Positions 23,843-33,731 of a stretch of DNA of 64,000 nt are shown here, piece by piece. The DNA comes from Cellulomonas sp. (lineage in GTDB: Bacteria > Actinomycetota > Actinomycetes > Actinomycetales > Cellulomonadaceae). The stretch lies in contig NZ_JAGIBD010000015.1 of the NCBI RefSeq assembly GCF_017744555.1, positions 19,249-83,248 of the forward strand. Direction: 5' to 3'. Each line of letters starts with the position of its first letter. Within the stretch, counting starts at the first letter, position 1. Made by a program: the position numbers and the translations under genes. The notes beneath the pieces are model-generated. The model had not been told where the DNA came from and made no database searches. It was given only the letters and a program-made list of their open reading frames with translations.

Positions 23843-26551
23843 TCAGCGCGTCTCGACCCCCGCCTCCGCGACGGCCGCCCGGCCGGCCTCCAGCCGGGCC
23901 ACCGGCACCCGGAACGGCGAGCACGACACATAGTCGACGCCGACGCCGTGGAAGAACCGGATCGACTCCGGGTCGCCCCCGTGCTCGCCGCACACGCCGA
24001 TCGTCAGGTCCGGCCGCGTCGCGCGGCCCTCCTCGACCGCGATCCGCACGAGCCGGCCGACGCCGTGCTCGTCGATCGTCTCGAACGGCGACACCACGAG
24101 CACGCCGTTGTCGGTGTACTGCGCGAAGAACGCGCCCTCGACGTCGTCGCGCGAGAACCCCCACGTCGTCTGCGTGAGGTCGTTCGTGCCGAACGAGAAG
24201 AACGCGGCGTGCTCGGCGATCCGGCCCGCGGTCAGGGCGGCGCGCGGCAGCTCGATCATGACGCCGACGGGCAGGTCGAGCCGGACCCCCTCGGCGGCGC
24301 CGACCTCGGCCATGATGGCGACCGCCTCGTCGCGCACCAGGCGCAGCTCCTGCACGGAGCCGACGAGCGGGACCATGATCTCGGCGCGCGGGTCGCCGCC
24401 GTCCGCGAGCCGCCGGGCGACGGCCTCGCACACGGCCCGGATCTGCAGCGCGAACAACCCGGGGACCACGAGCCCGAGACGCACGCCGCGCAGGCCGAGC
24501 ATCGGGTTCGCCTCGTGCATGCGCCGCACGGCCGCGAGCAGGCGCTCGTCCTGCGGCGACGGCTCGCCACGGGCCTCCGCGAGCGCGACCCGCACGGACA
24601 GCTCCGTGAGGTCGGGCAGGAACTCGTGCAGCGGCGGGTCGAGCAGCCGGATCGTCGTCGGGAGCCCGTCCATGGCGGTGAGCAGGCCGACGAAATCCTC
24701 GCGCTGCAGGGGGAGCAGGGCGTCGAGCGCCCGCTGCCGCTCGTCGGCGTCCTCCGCGAGGACCACGCGCTCGACGAGCACGCGCCGCTCCCCGAGGAAC
24801 ATGTGCTCGGTCCGGCACAGCCCGACGCCCTGGGCGCCGAGGCGCCGGGCCCGCGCCGCGTCGTCCGCCGTGTCGGCGTTCGCGTGCACGTGCAGCCGGC
24901 GGGTCGCGTCCGCGTGCCGCAGGAGGCGGTCCACGGCCTTGACCAGGTCGCGCGTGTCGTCGTCGGGCGCAGCCGCGAGCGCCGCGTCCAGGCCTTCGTC
25001 GAGGTACCGGCTCACCGGGGAGGGCGCGACCGCGACGTCGCCGAGGAACACCTCGCCGGTCGAGCCGTCGACCGCGACGGTGTCGCCCTCGTGCACCACG
25101 TGGCCGTCGACCCCGAAGCTGCGCGTCACGACGTCGATGTCGAGCGCCTCCGCGCCCACGACGCACGTGCGGCCCATGCCGCGCGCGACGACGGCGGCAT
25201 GGGACGTCTTGCCGCCCCGGGCCGTGAGGACGGCGACCGCGGCGATCATGCCGCCCAGGTCGTCGGGGTTCGTCTCGCGTCGCACGAGCACGACGTCCTT
25301 GCCGGCGGCCGCCCACTCCTGCGCCGTCCGGGAGTCGAACACCGCGACGCCGACGGCCGCGCCCGGTGAGGCCGCCATGCCGCGCGCGAGCAGCGTCCGC
25401 TCGGCGGTGGCGTCGAACTGCGGGAACAACAGCTGCGTGAGCTGCTCGCCCGACACCCGTGCGAGTGCCTCGTCGAGCGTGATGAGGTGCTCGTCCACGA
25501 GCTGGGTGGCGATCCGGAACGCCGCGGCGGCGGTCCGCTTGCCGACCCGCGTCTGCAGCATCCAGAGCCGGCCGCGCTCGATCGTGAACTCGATGTCGCA
25601 CAGGTCGCGGTAGTGCGTCTCCAGCTGCCGCATCGCACGGCGCAGGTCGGCGTACGCCGCGGGGTCCGTGCGTCCGAGGTCGGCGAGGCTGGACGTGTTC
25701 CGGATGCCCGCGACGACGTCCTCGCCCTGCGCGTTCGCGAGGTAGTCGCCGTAGTCGCCGGGCTGACCCGTCAGCGGGTCGCGCGTGAACGCGACGCCCG
25801 TGCCCGACGTCGGGCCCAGGTTGCCGAAGACCATGGGCACGACGTTGACGGCGGTGCCGAGGTCGTCGGGGATCCGCTCCTTGCGGCGGTACAGACGGGC
25901 CCGCTCGGTGTTCCAGGAGCGCAGCACGGCGACGATCGCGAGGTCGAGCTGCTCGCGCGGGTCCTGCGGGAAGTCGCGGCCGACGGCGTCCCGCACGATC
26001 TCCTTGTACGTGCCGACGAGCGCACGCAGGTCGGCGGCGTCCAGGTCGACGTCCGACGCGACGCCGCGTGCGCTCTTGGCGGCGTCGAGCGCGTCGGAGA
26101 ACCGGTCGCCGTCGATGTCGAGCACCGTCCGGCCGAACATCTGCACGAGCCGCCGGTAGGAGTCCCACGCGAACCGTTCGTCACCGCTGAACGCCGCGAG
26201 CCCGTGCACGGTCTCGTCGTTGAGACCGACGTCGAGCACCGTCTCCATCATGCCGGGCATCGAGAACTTGGCTCCCGACCTGACGGACACGAGCAGGGGG
26301 TCCGTCGTGTCCCCGAACCGCCGGCCGAGGATGTCCTCGACGCGGCGCAGCGCGGTCGTGACCTCCACGCCCAGGCCGGGCGGGACCGTGCCGCTGCGCA
26401 TGAAGTAGCGGCACGCCTCCGTCGTGATGGTGAAGCCCGGCGGGACGGGCAGCCCGAGCCGGGTCATCTCGGCGAGGTTGGCTCCCTTGCCGCCGAGCAG
26501 GTCCTTGCGGTCCTTGTCGCCCTGCGTGAAGTCCCAGACGTACGTGGCCAC
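23843..26551 (-). CDS. ppdK: Pyruvate, phosphate dikinase
   Basis: PPDK interconverts pyruvate, ATP and phosphate with phosphoenolpyruvate, AMP and pyrophosphate. The 902-residue protein is full length. The nucleotide-binding domain begins YVWDFTQGDKDRKDLLGGKGANLAEM; the phosphohistidine domain carries the catalytic histidine in RGGKTSHAAVVARGMGRTCVVG; the PEP/pyruvate TIM barrel contains GLCRTEHMF, the LDPPLHEFLP stretch, EIMVPLVG, and FGTNDLTQTTWGFSRDD with GVCGEHGGDP near the end. The GTG at 26551 was preferred because GGAGG lies 7 nt upstream. Convergent with rsmE, it is probably a single-gene unit. In many actinobacteria it replaces or complements pyruvate kinase in pyrophosphate-linked glycolysis. 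Confidence 0.96.
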   Translation of the reverse strand: MATYVWDFTQGDKDRKDLLGGKGANLAEMTRLGLPVPPGFTITTEACRYFMRSGTVPPGLGVEVTTALRRVEDILGRRFGDTTDPLLVSVRSGAKFSMPGMMETVLDVGLNDETVHGLAAFSGDERFAWDSYRRLVQMFGRTVLDIDGDRFSDALDAAKSARGVASDVDLDAADLRALVGTYKEIVRDAVGRDFPQDPREQLDLAIVAVLRSWNTERARLYRRKERIPDDLGTAVNVVPMVFGNLGPTSGTGVAFTRDPLTGQPGDYGDYLANAQGEDVVAGIRNTSSLADLGRTDPAAYADLRRAMRQLETHYRDLCDIEFTIERGRLWMLQTRVGKRTAAAAFRIATQLVDEHLITLDEALARVSGEQLTQLLFPQFDATAERTLLARGMAASPGAAVGVAVFDSRTAQEWAAAGKDVVLVRRETNPDDLGGMIAAVAVLTARGGKTSHAAVVARGMGRTCVVGAEALDIDVVTRSFGVDGHVVHEGDTVAVDGSTGEVFLGDVAVAPSPVSRYLDEGLDAALAAAPDDDTRDLVKAVDRLLRHADATRRLHVHANADTADDAARARRLGAQGVGLCRTEHMFLGERRVLVERVVLAEDADERQRALDALLPLQREDFVGLLTAMDGLPTTIRLLDPPLHEFLPDLTELSVRVALAEARGEPSPQDERLLAAVRRMHEANPMLGLRGVRLGLVVPGLFALQIRAVCEAVARRLADGGDPRAEIMVPLVGSVQELRLVRDEAVAIMAEVGAAEGVRLDLPVGVMIELPRAALTAGRIAEHAAFFSFGTNDLTQTTWGFSRDDVEGAFFAQYTDNGVLVVSPFETIDEHGVGRLVRIAVEEGRATRPDLTIGVCGEHGGDPESIRFFHGVGVDYVSCSPFRVPVARLEAGRAAVAEAGVETR

Positions 26552-26668
26552 GGCGCACCTCCGCTGCGGGGCCGGGCCTCTCTGCACGGCCTCCACACCG
26601 CAGTCTCGTCCTGCCCTCGGGGCGACGCACAGGGACGAACGGCCCGCCCCGCGCCGGTGCGGGGCAGG

Positions 26669-27193
26669 TCAGGCGACCGTGAACGTCGCGCTCACCAGGT
26701 GGGACGAGGGGCCAGGCCCGGTCGCGCCGTCCTTCATGTCGGGCTCCCACACACGCACCGTCCACGCCCCGGCGGGGAGGTCGACCGTGAACGAGAACGG
26801 GCCGACCTCGCCGTTCGCCCCGGCCGTCGTCGAGCCCTGGTAGACCACGGCGGACGTGAGGTCCCCGGCCGGGTGGACGTCCCACGACAACGTGCCCTCG
26901 AACGCCGTCGCCGTGCCCGAGACGGTGACGGTCGGCCCAGGCACGGTCGACCCCGACACCGGCGCGGTGAGCGTGCTCGTGCCCGACTGGGCGACATCGC
27001 CGGACGTGTCGAGGGCCGTGGAGGTTCCCGTGGGGGTCGGTGCCGGCGAAGGCGCCGCCGTCGTCGGTGCCGACATCGGCGAGGTGGACGCGGTGTCGTC
27101 GGGCGTCGACGGCCCGTTGCCGCAGCTCGTCAGCACGAGCGCCGTCGCGGCGGCGAGCACCAGCGTCATGGTGGTCGGACGGTGCCGGACCAT
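26669..27193 (-). CDS. Gmad2-domain lipoprotein
   Basis: The 174-residue precursor starts MVRHRPTTMTLVLAAATALVLTSCG, giving a clear lipoprotein signal with lipobox LTSC. A Thr/Ser/Pro-rich linker of about 55 residues follows, then an immunoglobulin-like Gmad2 domain (TLTAPVSGSTVPGPTVTVSGTATAFEGTLSW, with a conserved late WTVRVWEPD). The protein would sit on the outer face of the cytoplasmic membrane. Gmad2 domains occur in germination and secreted proteins, and the function here is unknown. The ATG at 27193 has a GGAGG Shine-Dalgarno sequence. It is divergent from phoH. Confidence 0.85.
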   Translation of the reverse strand: MVRHRPTTMTLVLAAATALVLTSCGNGPSTPDDTASTSPMSAPTTAAPSPAPTPTGTSTALDTSGDVAQSGTSTLTAPVSGSTVPGPTVTVSGTATAFEGTLSWDVHPAGDLTSAVVYQGSTTAGANGEVGPFSFTVDLPAGAWTVRVWEPDMKDGATGPGPSSHLVSATFTVA

Positions 27194-27213
27194 CGGCGTC
27201 CTCCAATGCGCTC

Positions 27214-27242
27214 GGAACCGCGGGGGTGGCGGCTCGTAGACT
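27214..27242 (+). promoter_or_regulatory. Possible phoH promoter, ECF-like or TAGACT-type
   Basis: GGAAC (27214-27218), a 16-nt spacer and CGT (27235-27237) resemble an ECF sigma promoter. TAGACT (27237-27242) overlaps it and fits a housekeeping -10. Either would give a leader of about 110 nt for phoH. Which is used cannot be decided from sequence. Confidence 0.3.
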
Positions 27243-27360
27243 GGTGTGGTCGACGTGCGACGTCCGTCCATCATGGACGCGTCGGCGACGTCGACCCAGG
27301 CACCACGCGGCAGGACCACACACCGCTCGACCGAAGGAGCGCACGGCGTACGCCGAGCAC

Positions 27361-28359
27361 ATGACGCAGCCGACACCAGCCCCTCAGCACACCGGTGCGC
27401 CCGCGCGCGTCGAGCACCGGATCAGTGTTCCCGCCGACGTCTCGATGGTCGAGCTGCTCGGGCTGCGCGACGAGGTGCTCCGCGCCATCGAGGAAGGCTT
27501 CACCACGGTCGACGTGCACGTCCGCGGCAACGAGGTCACGCTCGCCGGACCCGTCGGTGACGTCGCGCTCGTCGCGCGCCTCGTCGACGAGCTCGTCGAG
27601 ATGGCCGCCGGCGGCACGCCCCTGACGCCCGACGTCGTGACCAGGTCCGTCGCGATGCTCGCCGCCGGGTCGACCACGCGGCCCGCGGACGTCCTCACGT
27701 TCAACATCCTGTCGTCGCGCGGCCGCACGATCCGGCCGAAGACTGCCGGGCAGAAGGAGTACGTCGACGCGATCGACCGGCACACCGTGACGTTCGGCAT
27801 CGGGCCCGCCGGCACCGGCAAGACGTACCTCGCGATGGCGAAGGCCGTGCAGGCGCTGCAGGAGCGGCGGGTGAACCGGATCGTGCTGACGCGTCCGGCC
27901 GTCGAGGCAGGGGAGCGGCTCGGGTTCCTGCCCGGCTCGCTGTCCGAGAAGATCGACCCGTACCTGCGGCCGTTGTACGACGCGCTGCACGACATGGTCG
28001 ACCCGGAGTCGATCCCGAAGCTCATGGAGGCGGGCACCATCGAGGTCGCCCCGCTCGCCTACATGCGCGGCCGCACCCTCAACGACTCGTTCATCATCCT
28101 CGACGAGGCGCAGAACACCTCCGTCGAGCAGATGAAGATGTTCCTCACGCGCCTGGGCTTCGGGTCGAAGGTCGTCGTGACCGGCGACGTGACGCAGGTG
28201 GACCTCCCGTCGGGGACCACGTCCGGCCTGCGCGTCGTGGAGCAGATCCTCAGCGGTGTCGACGACGTCGAGTTCTGCCGCCTGACGTCGTCGGACGTGG
28301 TCCGGCACCGCCTGGTCAGCGACATCATCGACGCGTACGCGCGCTGGGACAGGAGCTGA
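27361..28359 (+). CDS. phoH: PhoH-like ATPase
   Basis: PhoH proteins are ATP-binding, probably RNA-associated; this type sits next to ybeY in most bacteria. The 332-residue protein has an N-terminal KH-like segment ([31 protein letters not shown]) and a P-loop ATPase domain with Walker [17 protein letters not shown] and Walker [25 protein letters not shown]. The motif [13 protein letters not shown] is also present. The ATG at 27361 was chosen because upstream sequence is non-homologous. It leads the phoH-ybeY-CNNM-era unit, with stop-to-start gaps of 4 nt or overlaps. Confidence 0.95.
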   Translation: MTQPTPAPQHTGAPARVEHRISVPADVSMVELLGLRDEVLRAIEEGFTTVDVHVRGNEVTLAGPVGDVALVARLVDELVEMAAGGTPLTPDVVTRSVAMLAAGSTTRPADVLTFNILSSRGRTIRPKTAGQKEYVDAIDRHTVTFGIGPAGTGKTYLAMAKAVQALQERRVNRIVLTRPAVEAGERLGFLPGSLSEKIDPYLRPLYDALHDMVDPESIPKLMEAGTIEVAPLAYMRGRTLNDSFIILDEAQNTSVEQMKMFLTRLGFGSKVVVTGDVTQVDLPSGTTSGLRVVEQILSGVDDVEFCRLTSSDVVRHRLVSDIIDAYARWDRS

Positions 28360-28363
28360 CACC

Positions 28364-28816
28364 GTGAGCATCGAGGTCAACAACGAGTCGGGGTTCGACG
28401 TCGACGAGGCGGAGTTCGCGGCGCTCGCGCGCTACGTGCTCGACGAGATGCACGTGCACCCGCAGACCGACCTGTCGATCCTGCTGGTCGGCACGGACGT
28501 CATGACGGACCTGCACGTCAAGTGGATGGACGAGCCCGGCCCGACGGACGTGCTGTCCTTCCCGATGGACGAGCTGCGGCCCGGCCGTGACGGCGAGCCG
28601 ACGCCCGCGGGCCTGCTCGGCGACGTCGTGCTGTGCCCCGAGGTCGCCGCGCAGCAGGCCCGCACGGCGGGGCACTCGACCGCCGAGGAGCTCCTGCTGC
28701 TCACCACCCACGGCATCCTGCACCTGCTCGGGTACGACCACGTCGAGCCGGACGAGGAGAAGGAGATGTTCGCGCTGCAGCGACGGCTGCTGCTGACGTT
28801 CCTGGCCGGTCGATGA
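28364..28816 (+). CDS. ybeY: Endoribonuclease YbeY
   Basis: YbeY is a metal-dependent endoribonuclease needed for 16S rRNA 3' maturation and ribosome quality control. The 150-residue protein has the full zinc motif [11 protein letters not shown], the preceding LLLTTHG strand, and the substrate-groove stretch [18 protein letters not shown]. The GTG at 28364 lies 4 nt after the phoH stop. Its TGA overlaps the ATG of the next gene (ATGA), indicating translational coupling. Confidence 0.96.
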   Translation: MSIEVNNESGFDVDEAEFAALARYVLDEMHVHPQTDLSILLVGTDVMTDLHVKWMDEPGPTDVLSFPMDELRPGRDGEPTPAGLLGDVVLCPEVAAQQARTAGHSTAEELLLLTTHGILHLLGYDHVEPDEEKEMFALQRRLLLTFLAGR

Positions 28817-30114
28817 GCGACGAGCCCGTCGCGCTGCTGGTCCTGCTCGCGGTGCTCGGCATCGCGGGAGCGGCCGCGCTGTCCGCCGGCGAGGTCGCGG
28901 TCAACCGCGTCTCGCGGGCCGCGGTCACCGAGCTCGTGGCCGAGCGGCACCCGGCCGCGAACCGGGTCCGGGCGCTCGTCGAGCACCCCGTGCGGGTCAC
29001 CGCCGCGGCGTCGTTCGTGCGGCTGCTGCTCGAGATGACGGCCACCGTCTGCATCGTGCTCGCCGTCGCGGCGGGGTCGTGGGAGTGGTGGGTCGTGCTG
29101 ATCGTCTCCGTCGCCCTCTGCGGGCTCGTCGCGTTCGTGTTCGTCCGGGTCAGCCCGCGCAGCCTCGGCCGCCGGCACCCGGTGCGCACGCTCACGCTGC
29201 TGTCCCGTCCGCTCACGGCGGCGACCGCGGTCGCGGGGCGCGTGGGCCGGGCCGCGAGCACCCCCGGCGGGTCCGCCGAGGAGGAAGAGGAAGAGCTGCG
29301 CGACATGGTGCAGCGCGTGAGCGAGTCCGAGGCGATCGAGGACGAGGAGCGCGAGATGTTCCGCTCGGTCCTCGAGCTCGGCGACACGCTCACGCGCGAG
29401 GTCATGGTGCCGCGCACCGACATGGTGACGACGTCGGCGGACACGCCGCTGCGCAAGGCCCTCGCGCTGCTGCTGCGGTCGGGCTTCTCCCGGGTGCCGG
29501 TGGTCGGGGAGTCCGTCGACGACATGCGCGGCGTGCTGTACCTCAAGGACATCGTGCAGCGCCTCACCCGCGGCATCGACGACGGGCTCGACGATCCCGC
29601 CTCCTCGCTCGCCCGGCCCGCGGTGTTCGTGCCCGAGTCGAAGCCCGTCGACGACCTGCTGCGCGAGCTGCAGGCCGGTGCGTCGCACCTCGCGCTCGTG
29701 GTCGACGAGTACGGCGGGATCGCAGGGCTCGTCACCATCGAGGACGCGCTCGAGGAGATCGTCGGGGAGCTCACCGACGAGCACGACCCGAGCGCCCCCG
29801 TGGTCGAGCAGGTCGCCGACGGCCTGTACCGCGTGCCCGCGCGGTTCGGTCGCGACGAGCTGGGCGAGCTGTTCGGGATCGAGGTCGACGACGAGGACGT
29901 CGACACCGCCGGCGGTCTGCTGGCCAAGGCGCTGGGTAAGGTTCCCCTGCCGGGGTCGGAGGGCGAGATCCACGGGCTGCACCTCGTCGCCGACCGCGCG
30001 GAAGGGCGCCGCCGCAGGCTCGCGACCGTCCTGGTCGACCTGGTCGAGCCGCACCCGCCCGCGCAGGACGACCCGGCACGCATCACGAACGAGAACCACG
30101 GAGCCGCACGATGA
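28813..30114 (+). CDS. CNNM/CorC-type hemolysin-family transporter
   Basis: The 433-residue protein has an N-terminal CNNM (DUF21) membrane domain with about three to four hydrophobic segments ([55 protein letters not shown]). A central acidic helix ([28 protein letters not shown]) leads to two CBS domains ([40 protein letters not shown]) and a C-terminal CorC/HlyC transporter-associated domain. Such proteins are linked to magnesium or cobalt transport or homeostasis. The order phoH-ybeY-CNNM-era is classic. ATGA overlaps join it to ybeY and era. Confidence 0.93.
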   Translation: MSDEPVALLVLLAVLGIAGAAALSAGEVAVNRVSRAAVTELVAERHPAANRVRALVEHPVRVTAAASFVRLLLEMTATVCIVLAVAAGSWEWWVVLIVSVALCGLVAFVFVRVSPRSLGRRHPVRTLTLLSRPLTAATAVAGRVGRAASTPGGSAEEEEEELRDMVQRVSESEAIEDEEREMFRSVLELGDTLTREVMVPRTDMVTTSADTPLRKALALLLRSGFSRVPVVGESVDDMRGVLYLKDIVQRLTRGIDDGLDDPASSLARPAVFVPESKPVDDLLRELQAGASHLALVVDEYGGIAGLVTIEDALEEIVGELTDEHDPSAPVVEQVADGLYRVPARFGRDELGELFGIEVDDEDVDTAGGLLAKALGKVPLPGSEGEIHGLHLVADRAEGRRRRLATVLVDLVEPHPPAQDDPARITNENHGAAR

Positions 30115-31025
30115 CCTTCCGCTCAGGATTCGCCTGCTTCGTCGGCCGGCCCAACGCCGGCAAGTCGACGCTGACGAACGCCCTCGTGGGGCAGAAGGTC
30201 GCGATCACGTCCGGCCGCCCGCAGACGACGCGGCACACCGTGCGCGGCATCGTGCACCGGCCCGACGCGCAGCTCGTGCTCGTCGACACGCCCGGCCTGC
30301 ACCGCCCGCGCACGCTGCTGGGCGAGCGGCTCAACGACCTCGTCAAGGACACGCTCACCGAGGTCGACGTCGTCGGGTTCTGCCTGCCGGCCGACCAGAA
30401 GGTCGGCCCGGGCGACCGGTTCATCGCCGACCAGCTCGCCGAGCTCGCGCGCGACGGGCGGGGCACGCCCGTGGTGGCGATCGTCACGAAGGCGGACCTC
30501 GTCGGCAAGGGACGGCTCGCCGAGCATCTCCTGGCCGTCTCGAAGCTGGGCGAGTGGGCGGACATCGTGCCGGTGTCGGCGACCTCCGGGTACCAGGTGA
30601 AGGTGCTCGAGGACGTGCTCGTCGGCCACCTGGCCGAGGGGCCGGCGCTCTACCCCGACGGCGAGCTCACGGACGAGCCGGAGGCCGTCATGGTCGCCGA
30701 GCTGGTGCGGGAGGCCGCGCTCGAGGGCGTGCACGACGAGCTGCCGCACTCGCTGGCCGTCGTCGTCGACGAGATCGTGCCGCGCGACGAGCCGTCGAGC
30801 GACGGGCGCCCGTTCCTCGACGTCCGGGTGCACCTGTTCGTGGAGCGCGACAGCCAGAAGGCGATCATCATCGGCAAGGGCGGCTCCCGGCTGCGGGACG
30901 TCGGCAGCCAGGCCCGCCGCGGCATCGAGGCGCTGCTCGGCGCGCGCGTCTACCTCGACCTGCACGTGAAGGTCGCGAAGGACTGGCAGCGCGATCCGAA
31001 GCAGCTCGGACGGCTGGGGTTCTGA
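30111..31025 (+). CDS. era: GTPase Era
   Basis: Era is a GTPase that binds 16S rRNA near its 3' end during 30S assembly. The GTPase domain shows the P-loop GRPNAGKSTLTNALVG, switch I QTTRHTVRG, DTPGLHRP, and a TKAD G4 motif. The C-terminal KH domain contains DVRVHLFVERDSQKAIIIGKGGSRLRDVGSQARRGIEALLG. The length of 304 residues is normal. Its ATG overlaps the upstream stop. The hydrolase gene starts 1 nt after its stop, so cotranscription continues. Confidence 0.97.
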   Translation: MTFRSGFACFVGRPNAGKSTLTNALVGQKVAITSGRPQTTRHTVRGIVHRPDAQLVLVDTPGLHRPRTLLGERLNDLVKDTLTEVDVVGFCLPADQKVGPGDRFIADQLAELARDGRGTPVVAIVTKADLVGKGRLAEHLLAVSKLGEWADIVPVSATSGYQVKVLEDVLVGHLAEGPALYPDGELTDEPEAVMVAELVREAALEGVHDELPHSLAVVVDEIVPRDEPSSDGRPFLDVRVHLFVERDSQKAIIIGKGGSRLRDVGSQARRGIEALLGARVYLDLHVKVAKDWQRDPKQLGRLGF

Positions 31026-31026
31026 C

Positions 31027-32607
31027 GTGCTGCGCAGCGAGCGGAGCATCCGGGTGCGGCGCAGGCTCGCACGGGCCACGCACGTCGCGTCGGGCCCGTA
31101 CCGCCTGGTCGCGAGCACCGCGCTCGGCGTCGTCGCGCTCGCGGTGCTGGGCGCCGTCATGGGTCCGCAGTGGGACCCCGTCCCGCTCGAGGACCCGCTG
31201 CCCGTGACCTCGACGTCGACCGCGATCGGCGACGCGCCGGCGCTGAAGAAGTACGACGTGCGCACGTCGGTCGTCGACGTCCGGCTCGACGACGGCACCA
31301 CGGTCCAGGCGCAGATCAGCGAGCCCGTCGGCCTGGACGGGCCGGCCCCCGGGGTCGTGTTCGTGCACGGCGCCGGCACGGGCAAGTACACGATCGCGTT
31401 CCTCGCGCAGGCGCGTGCCCTCGCCGAGTCGGGTGTCGTGGCGATGGTGCCGAACAAGCGGCTCGACACGTACACGACCCGGCACCGCGACTACGTGCAG
31501 ATGGCGCACGACTACGACGCGTCCGTCGACGTGCTGCGCCGCCACGAGGGCGTCGACCCCGACCGGGTCGGCGTGTACGCCGAGAGCGAGGGCGGCTGGA
31601 TCGCCCCGGTCATGGCGACGATCGACCCGCGCATCGGCTTCGTCGTGCTCGTGTCGTCGCCCGTGGTGCCGCCGCGTGAGCAGGCCGCGTTCGCGGTCGA
31701 CTCCTACCTGCGCAACACCGGCGTGCCGCAGGAGGTGTTCCGGGCCATCCCGCGCGCCGTCGGCATGTCGCTGCCCGGCGGCGGGTTCGAGTACGCCGAC
31801 TTCGACGTCACGCCGTACCAGCGGCAGCTCACGCAGCCTGTCCTCATGGTCTACGGCACGGGCGACGCGTCGATGCCGGTGCTGCAGGGTGCCGAGCAGC
31901 TCATCGGCGACGCGGCGGTCAACGGCGACACCGAGGTGACGGTCCGCTACTACGAGGGGGCGAACCACGGCATCCGCGTCGACGGTGTCGTGTCCGCGAC
32001 GTTCCTGCGGGACCTGTCCGGGTGGGTGCTCGGGCTGCCGGCCACCGCGAACGCGGCCCCGCGCGTCGCGGGAGCGACACCCGAGCAGACGTACGTCGCC
32101 GCGCCCGTGCCGGAGCCGCGCTGGCTGGGCGACGGCGACATCGTCGTGGGCACCGTGCTCGGGTCCGTCGCGCTGCTGGTCCTCGGCCCGCTGCTCGTGC
32201 TGCTCGCCCGGGGCGCGGAGCTCGTGGGCCCCGGGCGGCGGCGACCGGTCGAGCAGCGCCCCCGGTTCGCCGCCGGTGTCCCGTGGCGGCTGACCGGGCT
32301 CGGTGCGGGTGCGCTCGCGACTGTCGTCGGGCTCGCCTGGTACCTCGTGTCGATCGCGCGGCTCGCGCTCGACTACGAGCGGAACGACTGGATCGTGCGG
32401 GGCGGCTGGGTCGCCGTGCGGGTGCTCGGGGTCGCGGCGGTCGTCGCCGCGGTGCTCCTCATGCAGCGCGTGCACGAGCTCCACGTCGCCGAGCGCGTCG
32501 CCGCCGGCGGCGTCGTCCGCAAGCTGGCGTTCGGCGCGGTCGCGGCCGGGTCGACGGTCCTGCTCGTCGTGCTCGCCTACTGGGGGGTGTTCCAGCTCGG
32601 CATCTGA
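31027..32607 (+). CDS. Membrane-anchored alpha/beta hydrolase
   Basis: The 526-residue protein has one N-terminal membrane segment (residues about 28-45), an extracytoplasmic alpha/beta hydrolase domain (about 70-335), then four C-terminal membrane segments. Hydrolase features are VVFVHGAGTG (oxyanion region), the nucleophile S187 in GVYAESEGGW, an acid in VYGTGDASMP, and the histidine in YEGANHGI. The nucleophile elbow is A-E-S-E-G rather than G-x-S-x-G, as in some dienelactone-hydrolase-like and S33 peptidase-like families. The substrate is unknown. The C-terminal membrane block is unusual for a hydrolase. It is coupled to era by position only; a functional link is not implied. Confidence 0.8.
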   Translation: MLRSERSIRVRRRLARATHVASGPYRLVASTALGVVALAVLGAVMGPQWDPVPLEDPLPVTSTSTAIGDAPALKKYDVRTSVVDVRLDDGTTVQAQISEPVGLDGPAPGVVFVHGAGTGKYTIAFLAQARALAESGVVAMVPNKRLDTYTTRHRDYVQMAHDYDASVDVLRRHEGVDPDRVGVYAESEGGWIAPVMATIDPRIGFVVLVSSPVVPPREQAAFAVDSYLRNTGVPQEVFRAIPRAVGMSLPGGGFEYADFDVTPYQRQLTQPVLMVYGTGDASMPVLQGAEQLIGDAAVNGDTEVTVRYYEGANHGIRVDGVVSATFLRDLSGWVLGLPATANAAPRVAGATPEQTYVAAPVPEPRWLGDGDIVVGTVLGSVALLVLGPLLVLLARGAELVGPGRRRPVEQRPRFAAGVPWRLTGLGAGALATVVGLAWYLVSIARLALDYERNDWIVRGGWVAVRVLGVAAVVAAVLLMQRVHELHVAERVAAGGVVRKLAFGAVAAGSTVLLVVLAYWGVFQLGI

Positions 32608-32774
32608 CCTCGGGTATCTCGCGCGACGGTGCTCGCACCTCCCGCGTGACGGACATGTGCCCACCAAACGGGCGCGGGTGTGACCTGGGTGCTCAGGTAG
32701 GGCACGATGTGCGCCGATGCTTTCCACGGGGCCCCGACGGCGGGGTCCGCGGTGGTGAGTGATGAGGGGGTCGC
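32608..32774. other. Intergenic region before the PP2C cluster
   Basis: This 167-nt region should hold the promoter of the phosphosignalling/MoxR cluster. I see a GGTAGGGCACGAT stretch near 32696-32709 containing -10-like hexamers, and GC-rich inverted sequence around 32739-32754. No convincing promoter or terminator can be fixed. Confidence 0.35.
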
Positions 32775-33731
32775 GTGCGCACGTCGTGGGGCTCCGCGAC
32801 CGATCGCGGGCTCGTGCGAGAGGTCAACGAGGACGCGCTCCTCGCCTACCCGCCTGTCTTCCTCGTCGCGGACGGGATGGGTGGTCACGACGCGGGCGAC
32901 TTGGCGAGCCGGATCGCCGTCGAGGAGTTCGCGCAGCTGGCCGGGCAGCCCGCCGCGACGGCCGACGACGTGCACGCGTGCTTCACGCGCACGGCCGGGC
33001 GGATCCGCGGCGAGTTCACCGGGGGACGTCAGGGCGGCACGACCGTCGCGGGCGTGGCCGTCACCGAGCACGACGGCGGTGCGTACTGGCTCGTGTTCAA
33101 CGTCGGCGACTCGCGCGTGTACCGCTGGTCGGACGGCGCGCTCGAGCAGGTGAGCGTCGACCACTCGGTCGTGCAGGAGCTCCTCGACCTCGGGGAGATC
33201 GACGAGGCCGGTGCCGCGCAGCACCCCGACCGGCACGTGCTCACGCGCGCGCTCGGCACGGGTGACGCGCCCGAGCCCGACTACTGGCTGCTGCCCGCGG
33301 GGCTCGACGACCGGCTCCTGATCTGCACCGACGGCCTCACGCGCGAGGTGCAGGACGACGACATCGCGGTCGCGCTGGCCGGGCACGAGGACGCGCAGGA
33401 CGCCGCGGCCGCCCTCGTGGGCCTCGCGCTCGACCGCGGCGCGCGCGACAACGTCAGCGTCGTCGTGGTCGACGTCGCGACGTCGGCCGGCGCGCACGAC
33501 GACGTGCACATCACCGTGCCCCGCGCCGGCGCCGAGCTCGGCGCGCACCAGTGGGACGAGATGCTCAACGGCGCGACCGTGCCGCGGCCGTCGCGTCCCC
33601 GAGGACCTGTGTTCCCCGTGACGACCCCGACCCCTGCCCGAGGCATCGACCGGCTGCGGAGGGGCGAGCGGGCGACGCCGCCCGACGAGCCCCGCGACGA
33701 GAGCACACCACCCGAGGAGACCCGGCCATGA
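32775..33731 (+). CDS. PP2C-family Ser/Thr protein phosphatase
   Basis: This 318-residue protein dephosphorylates Ser/Thr residues and probably opposes the kinase encoded at 35224-36819. The metal-coordinating motifs are intact: DRGLVREVNEDALLA, FLVADGMGGHDAG, GTTVAGVAVTE, FNVGDSRVYRW, LLICTDGLTREV and ARDNVSVVVVDV. The catalytic domain ends near residue 240; the last 75 residues are a basic, Pro-rich cytoplasmic tail with no membrane segment. The GTG at 32775 follows a GAGGGGG Shine-Dalgarno sequence. Its stop overlaps the FHA gene's ATG. Confidence 0.93.
   Translation: MRTSWGSATDRGLVREVNEDALLAYPPVFLVADGMGGHDAGDLASRIAVEEFAQLAGQPAATADDVHACFTRTAGRIRGEFTGGRQGGTTVAGVAVTEHDGGAYWLVFNVGDSRVYRWSDGALEQVSVDHSVVQELLDLGEIDEAGAAQHPDRHVLTRALGTGDAPEPDYWLLPAGLDDRLLICTDGLTREVQDDDIAVALAGHEDAQDAAAALVGLALDRGARDNVSVVVVDVATSAGAHDDVHITVPRAGAELGAHQWDEMLNGATVPRPSRPRGPVFPVTTPTPARGIDRLRRGERATPPDEPRDESTPPEETRP

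Noticed and set aside
22131..26168. Very long minus-strand frame crossing dnaJ, rsmE and ppdK
   Set aside because: It runs through three well-identified genes and its translation is Arg/Ala/Gly-rich without any family motif.
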